Below the pieces are notes generated by a model, which was not told where the DNA came from, made no database searches, and was given only the letters and a program-made list of their open reading frames with translations. Both the position numbers and the translations under genes were made by a program. Below are positions 18,998 to 26,938 of a DNA stretch of 64,000 bases, piece after piece (position 1 is the stretch's first letter; each line of letters opens with the position of its first letter). The stretch is from CALMAK01 sp964392265 (GTDB lineage: Bacteria > Patescibacteriota > Saccharimonadia > Saccharimonadales > Saccharimonadaceae). The DNA lies in assembly GCA_964392265.1 (NCBI GenBank), contig CAYMOS010000002.1, forward strand, positions 62,001 through 126,000, in the 5' to 3' direction.

Positions 18998-19567
18998 ATG
19001 CATGATCAATTAGGAACAAAACCTGACAAAGCAGAGATCGAGCATCCACCTACAGTGGTAGGCACGGCAGAGTTTCCATATGAGCCGCATCCTGCCTTTC
19101 GGTATGCACATTACACTGCCCGACCAGGGGCGGTGATTGACCTGACTGGACAAGGAATGAAAGGGGGTTTAGGGCGCGAAACGGATGCTTTTAACCTTCG
19201 AAATGGTGTGCCTCCTGCTGAGGTTGGACTTGTATGTACGGATTATGAGGGTAATCAGTTTACCTTTGGGCTTTTTGGTGAAGTGGATGATCTGGTGTGC
19301 AAGCACTACAGAAATAAGATGACTGGGCGGGTGACTGTGGAAATGCTTGAACTGGAAGGTTTTACAGATGATCTGACGAGCAAGCCCCTCACGGTAGGTG
19401 CACGGCACAGTCGACTGAGTGACCTCAAGCTGGTGGGAGTGCTTGCGATGCCGCAAACAGGTATTATTGAGCCGAAAGTCGACAGTCGTTCAAAGGGTGC
19501 GCGTAACCCATTGTCTATCGCAAACGATCATTATTTAGCCTGGCTAAAGTCTCATCCTGGTAGGTAA
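18998..19567 (+). CDS. hypothetical soluble protein
   Basis: A 189-aa protein without TM segment or signal peptide, acidic in the middle and basic at the end. I see no known motif. It is a single-gene unit with its own promoter (18923-18951) and a strong terminator 15 nt after the stop. Function unknown. Confidence 0.65.
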   Translation: MHDQLGTKPDKAEIEHPPTVVGTAEFPYEPHPAFRYAHYTARPGAVIDLTGQGMKGGLGRETDAFNLRNGVPPAEVGLVCTDYEGNQFTFGLFGEVDDLVCKHYRNKMTGRVTVEMLELEGFTDDLTSKPLTVGARHSRLSDLKLVGVLAMPQTGIIEPKVDSRSKGARNPLSIANDHYLAWLKSHPGR

Positions 19568-19579
19568 CTGGGATACATA

Positions 19580-19616
19580 TAAAAACGACCCATCTCGCAG
19601 ATAGGGTCGTTTTCAA
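19580..19616 (+). terminator. intrinsic terminator
   Basis: Stem AAAACGACCC/GGGTCGTTTT with a 12-nt loop, followed by a T-rich tail. Confidence 0.9.
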
Positions 19617-19872
19617 TTTTCATTTGTCGTCTAATTTGGATGACAAACAGGTGCCGTCATTTCTGACAATTACTAGTGTACACGCCTATGTTTTTTTTTT
19701 GCGCAAGACTTTTTCACAATAAAAAAGTGGTTACGTAAATGTTGACAAAAAGGCTAAGCTATGCTATAGTGAAACTATACACATATCGAAAAGATATCAT
19801 GTGTGAGGTAATAGTGAGGGTTTCCACGGCAAAATGCATGTGGAAACTTTTTAAATGAGGAGGAAAAGTCTC
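19617..19872 (+). promoter_or_regulatory. promoter and attenuator-like leader of the KGG protein
   Basis: A run of ten T (19691-19700), then a near-consensus promoter TTGACA (19742-19747), 17-nt spacer, TATAGT (19765-19770). The leader of about 95 nt has a first hairpin (CACATATC/GATATCATGTG, about 19780-19805), then GTTTCCAC/GTGGAAAC (19820-19847) followed directly by TTTTT. This is an intrinsic-terminator shape located before the RBS GAGGAGG (19857-19863), so read-through may be regulated. Confidence 0.65.
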
Positions 19873-20079
19873 ATGGCAGGAACAAAAGCAGGTGGTTTGA
19901 AGGCAAAAGCTAAGAACCTCGCAAAAGATCCAAACTTTTACGCTAAGATCGGCGCAAAAGGTGGTAAGGCATCAAACACTGGTGGTTTTGCCGCTAACCC
20001 TGAACTAGCTCGTATTGCTGGTGCTAAGGGTGGCCGTATTAGCCGCCGTGGCAAGAAGACGACTGCATCAGCAGCCTAA
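19873..20079 (+). CDS. KGG-repeat small basic protein
   Basis: A 68-aa very basic protein with two KGG motifs (IGAKGGKAS and AGAKGGRIS), of the kind found in stress-induced YciG/GsiB/con-10 proteins; the Lys/Gly-rich basic composition also suits nucleic-acid binding. Start ATG 19873 follows GAGGAGG by about 9 nt; the upstream in-frame ATG at 19855 precedes that RBS. The strong promoter and terminator-like leader suggest high but conditional expression. Role inferred from composition only. Confidence 0.75.
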   Translation: MAGTKAGGLKAKAKNLAKDPNFYAKIGAKGGKASNTGGFAANPELARIAGAKGGRISRRGKKTTASAA

Positions 20080-20091
20080 TCTTCCAGGTGT

Positions 20092-20136
20092 ATAACAAGA
20101 TACCCCCGCATTCGTAGCGGGGTTATTTTGTTATAT
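20092..20136. terminator. bidirectional terminator
   Basis: Core CCCCGC/GCGGGG with loop ATTCGTA, extended outward by ATAACA/TGTTAT. It overlaps the last codons of the convergent minus-strand gene. Confidence 0.85.
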
Positions 20137-20590
20137 AGCGTCGTAACTCACAGCCTTTGGCTTCGTTGACCCTCCAGGTGGTGCTGCAAGAGACGCAGCG
20201 GTAGGTCTGCGGTGCTGATTGAAGGCCAGTGAGGTGACATTGAGGGCACGTGCTTCTGGCGTGGAGCCATTCCCGGTAGCTGTCGAGGGCGTCTTCAATG
20301 GTATCTGGGGTAATAGGGACGGCGTATCGATCTGCCAGGTGCTGGACGGCATAGGTCCAGGCATCACGTTCGATCGAAAGGAGTTCGATGTCGTGCGTGT
20401 AGCGGTCGTGATGGAGAAGGGCATGTCCTAATTCGTGTAATAGATAGACAGCATCGCCGCCAGGATCGTAAGCGATAGCAGACTCTCCAGGAAGCCAAAG
20501 AAAATTACTCGCAGGGCGTAGCTCGATGGCCGGATAGTCGGCGCTAATCTTTTTGATGAGTCCAGTCGCTACCATAGAAGAAACATCCAT
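20123..20590 (-). CDS. ImmA/IrrE-like zinc metallopeptidase with zinc ribbon
   Basis: A 155-aa protein. YLLHELGHALLHH is a gluzincin-type HExxH site, with a downstream Glu in LLSIERDAW as possible third ligand. The C-terminus holds a four-Cys ribbon (CPQCHL...CVSCSTTW). This resembles ImmA/IrrE-type peptidases, which in other bacteria cleave repressors. The frame is open to 20995, but that portion is antisense to the ROK gene. The start is taken at 20590 (or 20575), so it overlaps the 3' end of the ROK gene by 30-47 nt and is probably translationally coupled to it. Confidence 0.75.
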   Translation of the reverse strand: MDVSSMVATGLIKKISADYPAIELRPASNFLWLPGESAIAYDPGGDAVYLLHELGHALLHHDRYTHDIELLSIERDAWTYAVQHLADRYAVPITPDTIEDALDSYREWLHARSTCPQCHLTGLQSAPQTYRCVSCSTTWRVNEAKGCELRRYITK

Positions 20591-21362
20591 AAATGACAGC
20601 CTTTTCGGCGTCTTTTGCCTCGACAAATGTTGGGATGGGGATGTGAGGGGGCATCTTCTCTCGCAAGATGTCGAGCAGCATCTCTTGGTACTGCGAAAAA
20701 TACGTCCCCATACTACCGCCAATGATGATGACATCCGGTTGGGCGAGAGGGATGATTGCCAGAAAACCGCGACTAATACGATCGGCGATCTGGCGCCAGA
20801 TACGTTTGCTGTGGATGTCTCTGGCGAATTTGCCGTAGGCAGCATAGACACTACTGCCGGCGCCAAACATCTCCCATTCTTGGACAACACCATTGTATTC
20901 AACAAGTGAACGTCCGCCTTCGCTGAGTCGAAGGCCTGGATCGATATGACCATCTGATATAAAACCGGTGCCAATACCTGTACTAATCGTGACATAGAGG
21001 GCGGAGGCTGGGATGGTCTTCATGCGGCGAACTTCGCCTAGGCCACCAAGATTAGCATCGTTTTCAACATGGACGGGGATACCCGGAAAGGCTTTTTCAA
21101 GCGCAGACTGAACGTCAAAATTAGCCCAGAGCAGATGATTACACCAGATGGCGACACCATTCTTGACGATACCGGGCACAGCGACGACAATGGCATCAAT
21201 TGCTCCCTCGTGGGCAACATCTTCGACAGCTATGTGGAGCTGCCTGATCCATTCTGCTTTATCTTTTGGTGTAGGAAATTTAACCTCTTCTTGGATAGCG
21301 CCGTCACTTGTAAATGCTGCAACAAGTGTCTTAGTGCCCCCCGTATCGACTGCTATAATCAT
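20544..21362 (-). CDS. ROK-family sugar kinase
   Basis: A 272-aa ROK protein, glucokinase or N-acetylhexosamine kinase-like. The phosphate-binding motif DTGGTKT is at residues 5-11, the catalytic region ENDANLGGLGE near 104, and the ATP-binding IGTGFI and IIIGGSMGT follow. The usual ROK zinc-finger Cys motif is not evident. The sugar cannot be specified. The start is ATG 21362, because TATACT lies 6 nt upstream on the minus strand; an open frame to 21455 would include the promoter. Co-transcribed with the metallopeptidase. Confidence 0.88.
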   Translation of the reverse strand: MIIAVDTGGTKTLVAAFTSDGAIQEEVKFPTPKDKAEWIRQLHIAVEDVAHEGAIDAIVVAVPGIVKNGVAIWCNHLLWANFDVQSALEKAFPGIPVHVENDANLGGLGEVRRMKTIPASALYVTISTGIGTGFISDGHIDPGLRLSEGGRSLVEYNGVVQEWEMFGAGSSVYAAYGKFARDIHSKRIWRQIADRISRGFLAIIPLAQPDVIIIGGSMGTYFSQYQEMLLDILREKMPPHIPIPTFVEAKDAEKAVIYGCFFYGSDWTHQKD

Positions 21363-21448
21363 GGCCTCAGTATAGCACAAGTGGCGGGCCGCTTGCCTGG
21401 GCTGGTTATTTGGTGGTATAATGACACCAAATCTAAGTAGAGGTGAAT

Positions 21449-21919
21449 ATGACAAACCGCACAGCGCGCTATCAGGGTGGATCGATAGTATCTTTTATAA
21501 TTATTGCGATCCTGATAGCGGGGGCGATTGGTGTTGGACTATTCATGCTACGTCAGCGCTCAGAGCAGGCAAATGGCCAGCCGTCAATTGCGAGCCAGAC
21601 CGAAGAGACACCACAGACCCTGCCTGGATCAGATGGTGCGACGTCTGAGACATTCCCAAGCTCTACGAAGGACTCGACAAACGAGAACAAAGACACGAAG
21701 ACCGATGAGACAAAAGATAATAAAGACGCCGCAAAGAATAACGCGGGGAGTGAAAACGCAACAGATAATAAAAGCACGAACGAGGCTCCCGCCACGACTA
21801 CCTTGCCTGAGACGGGTCCTAAACAGCTTCTCGTCCTTCCAGTGTTGGCAGCTGTTGCCTACACCGTTGCGGCCTATCGTGCATCATTGCAACGCTTGTC
21901 TCGTGTCCGTCAGTTGTAA
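21449..21919 (+). CDS. LPxTG-type surface protein with charged linker
   Basis: A 156-aa protein with an N-terminal TM/signal segment (near residues 14-34), then about 85 residues of Thr/Asp/Lys/Asn-rich low-complexity linker, then LPETG, a hydrophobic helix and a basic tail, i.e. a complete sortase sorting signal. It would be wall-anchored or left in the membrane. ATG 21449 is chosen because AGAGGTG (21439-21445) is a good RBS; TATAAT is at about 21417-21422. No sortase gene is present in the window. Function unknown; possibly a spacer or adhesin stalk. Confidence 0.75.
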   Translation: MTNRTARYQGGSIVSFIIIAILIAGAIGVGLFMLRQRSEQANGQPSIASQTEETPQTLPGSDGATSETFPSSTKDSTNENKDTKTDETKDNKDAAKNNAGSENATDNKSTNEAPATTTLPETGPKQLLVLPVLAAVAYTVAAYRASLQRLSRVRQL

Positions 21920-21922
21920 GCT

Positions 21923-21951
21923 TTGACTTGTGACCATATCTGAGGTACAAT
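21923..21951 (+). promoter_or_regulatory. rpsA-infB promoter
   Basis: TTGACT (21923-21928), 17-nt spacer, TACAAT (21946-21951). The leader of about 70 nt ends with RBS AAGGAAGGAG and a small hairpin AGTCTT/AAGACT (22012-22026) wedged between RBS and ATG. Confidence 0.7.
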
Positions 21952-22027
21952 AGACCTAATCTAGGGAGCGTGTTTTTGACGTGCTTTCACGGAATAATAA
22001 TTTAAGGAAGGAGTCTTACAAAGACTT

Positions 22028-23095
22028 ATGGCAACTAACGCCACTATAACAATGGACGATCTGCTCGCTGGTGACAGTGTCAAGCAGCTTACAGCAGGTG
22101 AAGTAATTACAGGAACCATTCTATCGGTTCGCAAACACGAGGTTTTGGTTGATCTTGGCGCGCAAGGTGTTGGTGTCGTACCACGCCGCGAGGTAGGCTA
22201 TTCACGTAACCTGACAGTCGGTGACGAGGTAACAGCGAGCATCGTTGATCCAGAGCTTGAGGGTGGCATGTCGCTCCTCTCACTGCGCAAGGCCGCTAAG
22301 GATCGTGGTTGGGATGAAGTGACAGCGAAACTAGACGGAGCAGAAATCATCGAGGTCACGCCATATGACGCTAACCGTGGTGGTCTATTGATCGAATATG
22401 AAGGAGTGCGCGGGTTCCTGCCTGTTTCACAACTTTCTGCCGAACACTACCCACGTGTTGGTAGTAGTGATAAGGATGAGATTTTGCAGCGTCTGAACGT
22501 GCTGATTAACAAGCCACTCAAGGTTCGTATCCTTGATGTCGACCGCAAGGCAAACAAGCTGATCTTCAGTGAGAAGGAAGCAATCAAGGATGGCCTAGCG
22601 GCACGATTTGAAAGCCTGAAAGTTGGCGATACCGTGACTGGTGTGGCAACTGGTGTGGTTGACTTTGGTGTCTTCGTCAATGTCGACGGCATTGAGGGTC
22701 TGGTGCACATCTCAGAAATCAGCTGGGAGCGCGTCAACAACCCTAACGACTACGTCAAGGTTGGTCAGCCAATCGAAGCGAAGATCATCGCTATTGATAA
22801 GGACCGTTTGTCACTCAGTATGAAGCAGCTTTCTGAAGATCCTTGGATGACTGAGGTTGATCAGTTTAAGGCTGGTGATACGGTTGAGGGTACGGTGACC
22901 CGTATCACGCCATTTGGTGCCTTTGTTCAGATCAGCCCTGCAGTCGAAGCCCTCGTACACGTTTCAGAACTCGGTGGCGATGGCGCTGATCCAGAAAAGG
23001 TCTTTACGTTGAACGAACGCAAGTCATTCATCGTCCTTGATATCGAAAAGGAGAGTCGCAAGATTTCACTGAGCCTTCCAAAAGGCAAAAAATAA
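22028..23095 (+). CDS. rpsA: 30S ribosomal protein S1-like (four S1 domains)
   Basis: A 355-aa RNA-binding protein with four consecutive S1/OB-fold repeats at about residues 22-90, 105-180, 195-265 and 280-350. Typical S1 signatures are GVVDFGVFVNVDGIEGLVHISE in repeat 3 and a similar GAFVQI stretch in repeat 4. Short compared with the six-domain proteobacterial S1 but like the four-domain versions elsewhere. It helps ribosomes bind structured mRNAs. Start ATG 22028 lies just after a hairpin that follows the RBS, a possible autoregulation site. infB follows after 42 nt. Confidence 0.92.
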   Translation: MATNATITMDDLLAGDSVKQLTAGEVITGTILSVRKHEVLVDLGAQGVGVVPRREVGYSRNLTVGDEVTASIVDPELEGGMSLLSLRKAAKDRGWDEVTAKLDGAEIIEVTPYDANRGGLLIEYEGVRGFLPVSQLSAEHYPRVGSSDKDEILQRLNVLINKPLKVRILDVDRKANKLIFSEKEAIKDGLAARFESLKVGDTVTGVATGVVDFGVFVNVDGIEGLVHISEISWERVNNPNDYVKVGQPIEAKIIAIDKDRLSLSMKQLSEDPWMTEVDQFKAGDTVEGTVTRITPFGAFVQISPAVEALVHVSELGGDGADPEKVFTLNERKSFIVLDIEKESRKISLSLPKGKK

Positions 23096-23137
23096 CACAT
23101 AAATCCGCGTCTACGCGGGCAGAAAGGAGCACATTAC

Positions 23138-24907
23138 ATGGCTGAAAAGGTTATTGTTGTAGCTGATTCAATTACTGTAGGTGAACTGGCGGAGACGCTG
23201 AATCTGCCCGTGACAACGCTGATTGGTGAGTTGTTTAAGAATGGTATTGTTGCGACCATTAACCAACGCATCGATTACGAGACGGCAACCATCATTGTCG
23301 AGGAACTGGGGCTAGATGTTGAGCTAGAGCGTAAAGCAGCTAGTACAGTTGCCGAGCGTAAAAAGCACGAGATTAGTGACCGCGCTGTTGAGCGCCCGCC
23401 AATTGTAGCGGTGATGGGTCATGTCGACCACGGAAAGACGAGCTTGCTTGATGCGATTCTTGGTCAAAAGGTTGTTGAAGGAGAGGCGGGTGGCATCACC
23501 CAGCACATTAGTGCCTATCAAACTGTGCGCAAAAAGCGCCCGATTACCTTGCTGGATACACCAGGGCATGAAGCGTTTGCCGCACTTCGACAACACGGTG
23601 CAGTACTGACGGATGTTGTCGTGATTGTGGTGGCTGCTGATGATGGCGTCAAGCCACAAACAATTGAGGCAATTCGATTCGCACAGAACGCAAACGCCAA
23701 GATCGTTGTCGCGATTAATAAGATTGACAAAGAGACGGCTAATCCCGACATGGTAAAGGCGCAGCTTGCGAGCGAGCACAACCTCAATCCTGAGGAGTGG
23801 GGCGGTGATACGATCATGGTGCAGGTGAGTGCGAAGACAGGTGAAGGCATCGACAAGCTACTCGATATGGTACTGCTGATCGCTGATCTGGAAGAGCTTC
23901 GTGCTGATGTTGATACACCGGCCGAAGGCCTGGTGATTGAGGCGCATATGGAGGTAGGTCGCGGTTCAGTTGTTGGCTTGTTGGTCGAGCACGGCATGCT
24001 ACGCCCAGGTCACTTCTTGGTAGCGGGAACGGCCTACGGAAAAGTACGCACCTTACTTGATTACAAAGGCGACGTCTTAAAAGAGGCTGGCCCTTCAACA
24101 CCGGTGACAGTCACTGGTTTTAAGGAACTGCCACAGTTTGGTGATACATTCACGATTGTGAAGAGTGAGAAAGAAGCCAGACACCAGGTGGCATTGGCAC
24201 GACTGGAGCAAGAGAAAAACGCCGCAAGTACCAATGTGACGGGTGCCGACCTCTTGAAACTTATGGACCAAAAGCACGAGTCACAAGATTTTAACGTCAT
24301 CGTCAAAGCTGACGTGCAAGGTTCATTAACTTCGGTCCTCGATAGCTTGCGACTGATTGATACTGATGGGCAGGTCACCTTGCGTGTGGTCGGGAGTGGC
24401 GTCGGTGCTATTACGGAAAATGACATCCGTCTCGCAGCAAACGACCAGACGGTGATTTATGGATTTAATGTTGAATTACCTCCGGCAGTCAAGCGCCTCG
24501 CTATGCGAGACAAGGTGCAAGTTCGCATTTATAAGGTAATTTATGAACTGCTTGACGATGCTCGCACCTCAATGGAAGACCTCTTGGCGCCAGAGGTAGT
24601 TGAAACCGAAGTTGGCGCGCTAACGATCAAGGGAGTATTTCGTACCTTGAAGGATGAAGTGATTGCCGGTGGTGAAGTCACCAAGGGCAAGGCGGTGGCA
24701 AACGTCTTAGCGCGTGTCATTCGTGGTGATGAACAGTTGGCAGAAGTGGAAGTTGAAAAAGTCCAGCGCCAGCAGACCGAGGCGAAAGAAGTATTTGAGG
24801 GTGAGATGTGTGGGCTGAGTCTTAAGACGAGCAAGAAGCTGTTGCTTGAAGAGGGTGATAAACTGGAATTCTTCACTCGAGCGCTCGTAAAGCGTACCCT
24901 TTCCTAA
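23138..24907 (+). CDS. infB: translation initiation factor IF-2
   Basis: A 589-aa GTPase that delivers initiator fMet-tRNA to the 30S subunit. It begins directly with an IF2_N-type domain (residues 1-60) and lacks the long N-terminal extension of other bacteria. The G domain has GHVDHGKT (near 92), DTPGHE and NKID; domains II-IV follow, with C-terminal GEMCGLSLKTSKK. The RBS AGAAAGGAG lies 14 nt upstream. A CCGCG/CGCGG hairpin sits in the rpsA-infB gap (about 23104-23117). Confidence 0.96.
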   Translation: MAEKVIVVADSITVGELAETLNLPVTTLIGELFKNGIVATINQRIDYETATIIVEELGLDVELERKAASTVAERKKHEISDRAVERPPIVAVMGHVDHGKTSLLDAILGQKVVEGEAGGITQHISAYQTVRKKRPITLLDTPGHEAFAALRQHGAVLTDVVVIVVAADDGVKPQTIEAIRFAQNANAKIVVAINKIDKETANPDMVKAQLASEHNLNPEEWGGDTIMVQVSAKTGEGIDKLLDMVLLIADLEELRADVDTPAEGLVIEAHMEVGRGSVVGLLVEHGMLRPGHFLVAGTAYGKVRTLLDYKGDVLKEAGPSTPVTVTGFKELPQFGDTFTIVKSEKEARHQVALARLEQEKNAASTNVTGADLLKLMDQKHESQDFNVIVKADVQGSLTSVLDSLRLIDTDGQVTLRVVGSGVGAITENDIRLAANDQTVIYGFNVELPPAVKRLAMRDKVQVRIYKVIYELLDDARTSMEDLLAPEVVETEVGALTIKGVFRTLKDEVIAGGEVTKGKAVANVLARVIRGDEQLAEVEVEKVQRQQTEAKEVFEGEMCGLSLKTSKKLLLEEGDKLEFFTRALVKRTLS

Positions 24908-24974
24908 ACGAGGGTTCATTGCAACACAAGCAGAATGATGCTACAATCGTGGCAAAAGTAAGAGAGGGGACGGC

Positions 24975-25397
24975 ATGTTTCAATTAGACGATAAGTTTCT
25001 CCAAGACCTTGGTCTTGACCAGTTGCCAGAAGCGCAGCGGCAAGCGTTTTTGCAACACATCTATGATGAGTTGGAGCTGCGCGTAGGGACGCAGTTGAGC
25101 GAAGGGATGAGTGATGAGCAACTCGAGCAATTTGAATCAATCATCGATAAAAACCAGGGAGTGATTGAGGGTTGGATTGCTCAATATGCCCCTGATTACT
25201 ATAACGATCCGGCATTTCAGCGCCTTCAACAGGCAACTGGTCTTGATGCTAATGATCCTAACCTTCGTGATGAATTTGTTGCGACTAAGTGGCTCGAGGT
25301 TAACCGTCCTGACTATCGAGAAGTCGTTGCAAGTGTTCTTGAGGCTCTCAAGCAAGAAATCAAAGCCAACCGCGAAGCGATTCTTGGCGCACTATAA
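24975..25397 (+). CDS. hypothetical acidic helical protein (DUF5663-like)
   Basis: A 140-aa, acidic, mostly alpha-helical soluble protein. The first 80 residues (FLQDLGLDQLPEAQRQAFLQ..) resemble the DUF5663 proteins common in CPR genomes; that label is from memory. No TM. It has its own TACAAT promoter region and RBS GAGAGGGGA about 8 nt before ATG. Its stop abuts the stop of the convergent fmt gene, and its terminator lies inside fmt. Confidence 0.7.
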   Translation: MFQLDDKFLQDLGLDQLPEAQRQAFLQHIYDELELRVGTQLSEGMSDEQLEQFESIIDKNQGVIEGWIAQYAPDYYNDPAFQRLQQATGLDANDPNLRDEFVATKWLEVNRPDYREVVASVLEALKQEIKANREAILGAL

Positions 25398-26333
25398 TCT
25401 ATCTTTATAGCCAGCGAGAAATGCCTGTATGGGCATTTCTTTTTTGCCAACGGGTTTGATGCGGGTGACCTGCAAGTAAGCGTCTTTGGCTGCGATCAAG
25501 AGAGTCTTCTCTCTGTCCCTGTCGGCCTGTTCGATAGTACCAGGAGTAACGCCGACTGGCGAAGGCGTAACGCTAGCTTCGGTGATAATCACATCAACAT
25601 CACCAAGTGTGGTGCGGCTCCCGGGCCAGCCTCTGTAGGCGCGGATCTCGCGTGCGATCTGTTCGGCGGGTTTGGCCCAGTCAATCACCCCGTCTTGTTT
25701 TTGAATCATATGGCAGTACGAGGCGGTGGATTCGTCTTGTGGCGTAGGCTGCAGCTCTCCTGACATGATTTGAGGTAAAACACTCACGAGTTCATGCGCA
25801 CCCACCTGGCTGAGCGTCTCATACAGTTTTGGCTGGGTTTCCGTGCCGGTAAGAGGGTGTGAAATGAACGAATAGACAGGACCAGCATCCATACGGGCAG
25901 AGAGTTGCATGATAGAAACGCCAGTTTCACGGTCGCCCTGTAAAATTGCCGATTCAATCGGCGAGGGTCCACGGTACTTCGGGAGGGGAGAAGGGTGGAC
26001 ATTGATGATTCCGGGGGTAAAGAGGTCAATCGTTGAGTGAGGAATGATCTTACCAAAACTGACGAGCACTCCGCAGACTGGTTGTAAGGCCTTAATATCA
26101 TCGGTAATATCACGCAGCTTGTCCGGTTGCCAGACGGCAATGCCATGCTCCTGGGCAATACCTTTAACGGTTGGTGCAACGAGTTTGTGACCACGCCCTT
26201 TTTTGCTATCTGGCTTTGTCACGACGGCAGCAATGCTAAAGCCTGCCTCGATGACTGCACGTAATGATGCGGCACTGAACTCCTCGGTGCCAAAAAAGAT
26301 GATACGGTGAGCGTTAGTCGGTCCAGAGGTCAT
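25392..26333 (-). CDS. fmt: methionyl-tRNA formyltransferase
   Basis: A 313-aa enzyme that formylates Met on initiator tRNA using 10-formyl-THF. N-terminal formyltransferase domain: FFGTEEFSA near residue 13, and the catalytic SFGKIIP, NVHPSPLPKYRGPSPIE with Asn/His. A C-terminal OB domain follows. The start is ATG 26333, overlapping the end of def by 20 nt; the open frame to 26438 would lie antisense-free inside def and is less likely. Pairing with def is the usual arrangement: formylate, then deformylate. Confidence 0.94.
   Translation of the reverse strand: MTSGPTNAHRIIFFGTEEFSAASLRAVIEAGFSIAAVVTKPDSKKGRGHKLVAPTVKGIAQEHGIAVWQPDKLRDITDDIKALQPVCGVLVSFGKIIPHSTIDLFTPGIINVHPSPLPKYRGPSPIESAILQGDRETGVSIMQLSARMDAGPVYSFISHPLTGTETQPKLYETLSQVGAHELVSVLPQIMSGELQPTPQDESTASYCHMIQKQDGVIDWAKPAEQIAREIRAYRGWPGSRTTLGDVDVIITEASVTPSPVGVTPGTIEQADRDREKTLLIAAKDAYLQVTRIKPVGKKEMPIQAFLAGYKDRL
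25417..25446 (+). terminator. terminator embedded in the fmt 3' coding region
   Basis: AGAAATGCC/GGCATTTCT with a 6-nt loop, then TTTTT. It serves the plus-strand gene ending at 25397 while encoding fmt codons on the minus strand. Confidence 0.8.
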
Positions 26334-26892
26334 GGTTATCTTCGATGTGTGTTTTGTAATCAAGAGGTTGTAGTTCACCACTATCATCAAGCGTGTAGAA
26401 TGCCTCCTTTTTATCACGGATATGGTCGATAAAGACAATGCCGTTTGTATGGTCGATCTCGTGCTGTAAGACGCGCGCTAAAAAGCCATCGGCCTTGAGG
26501 CGGATTTCATTTCCATCAACATCTAGTGCTTTCACTCGAACCCTGGAGTAACGTGGTACTTTGCCGTAAATCTTCGAGACACTGAGACACCCTTCGTAGT
26601 CTTCAATCAAAGTGCCCTCGTATTTAACGATCTCCGGATTAATTAGGGTGGTGAATTCACGGACGGATTTGTTATCAAAGTCACTACGGATAATGACGAC
26701 ACGGTCGAGTCGGTCGATCTGAACCGCAGCCAGGGCGGCACTGATCTCGTGTGGTCGGCTATCTTCCCAATCGAGAGCAGCGCTGGTCATATCGTCGATC
26801 AGTTGCTGTACTTCATCGGTGATGACATGAACCTTGGCCGATTTGTCTCGTAAGTGTGCATGAGGGAGGGTGATAATGTCGTCTTTAGTCAT
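26314..26892 (-). CDS. def: peptide deformylase
   Basis: A 192-aa metalloenzyme that removes formyl groups from nascent proteins. Motif 2 EGCLS supplies the Cys ligand and motif 3 QHEIDHTNG the two His and the catalytic Glu. Motif 1, usually GxGLAAxQ, reads SAALAAVQ: both Gly are replaced but the Gln is kept. The start is 26892, with TATACT 7 nt upstream, so a leaderless mRNA is predicted; the longer frame to 27102 would contain the promoter. First gene of the def-fmt operon. Confidence 0.92.
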   Translation of the reverse strand: MTKDDIITLPHAHLRDKSAKVHVITDEVQQLIDDMTSAALDWEDSRPHEISAALAAVQIDRLDRVVIIRSDFDNKSVREFTTLINPEIVKYEGTLIEDYEGCLSVSKIYGKVPRYSRVRVKALDVDGNEIRLKADGFLARVLQHEIDHTNGIVFIDHIRDKKEAFYTLDDSGELQPLDYKTHIEDNHDLWTD

Positions 26893-26938
26893 TACGACAA
26901 GTATACCAGAGGTCAAAAGGAAGGCATAGGGGAAAGTA

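Noticed and set aside
20591..20995. N-terminal extension of the HExxH peptidase
   Set aside because: It is antisense-frame reading within the ROK kinase gene on the same strand; no domain is seen there.
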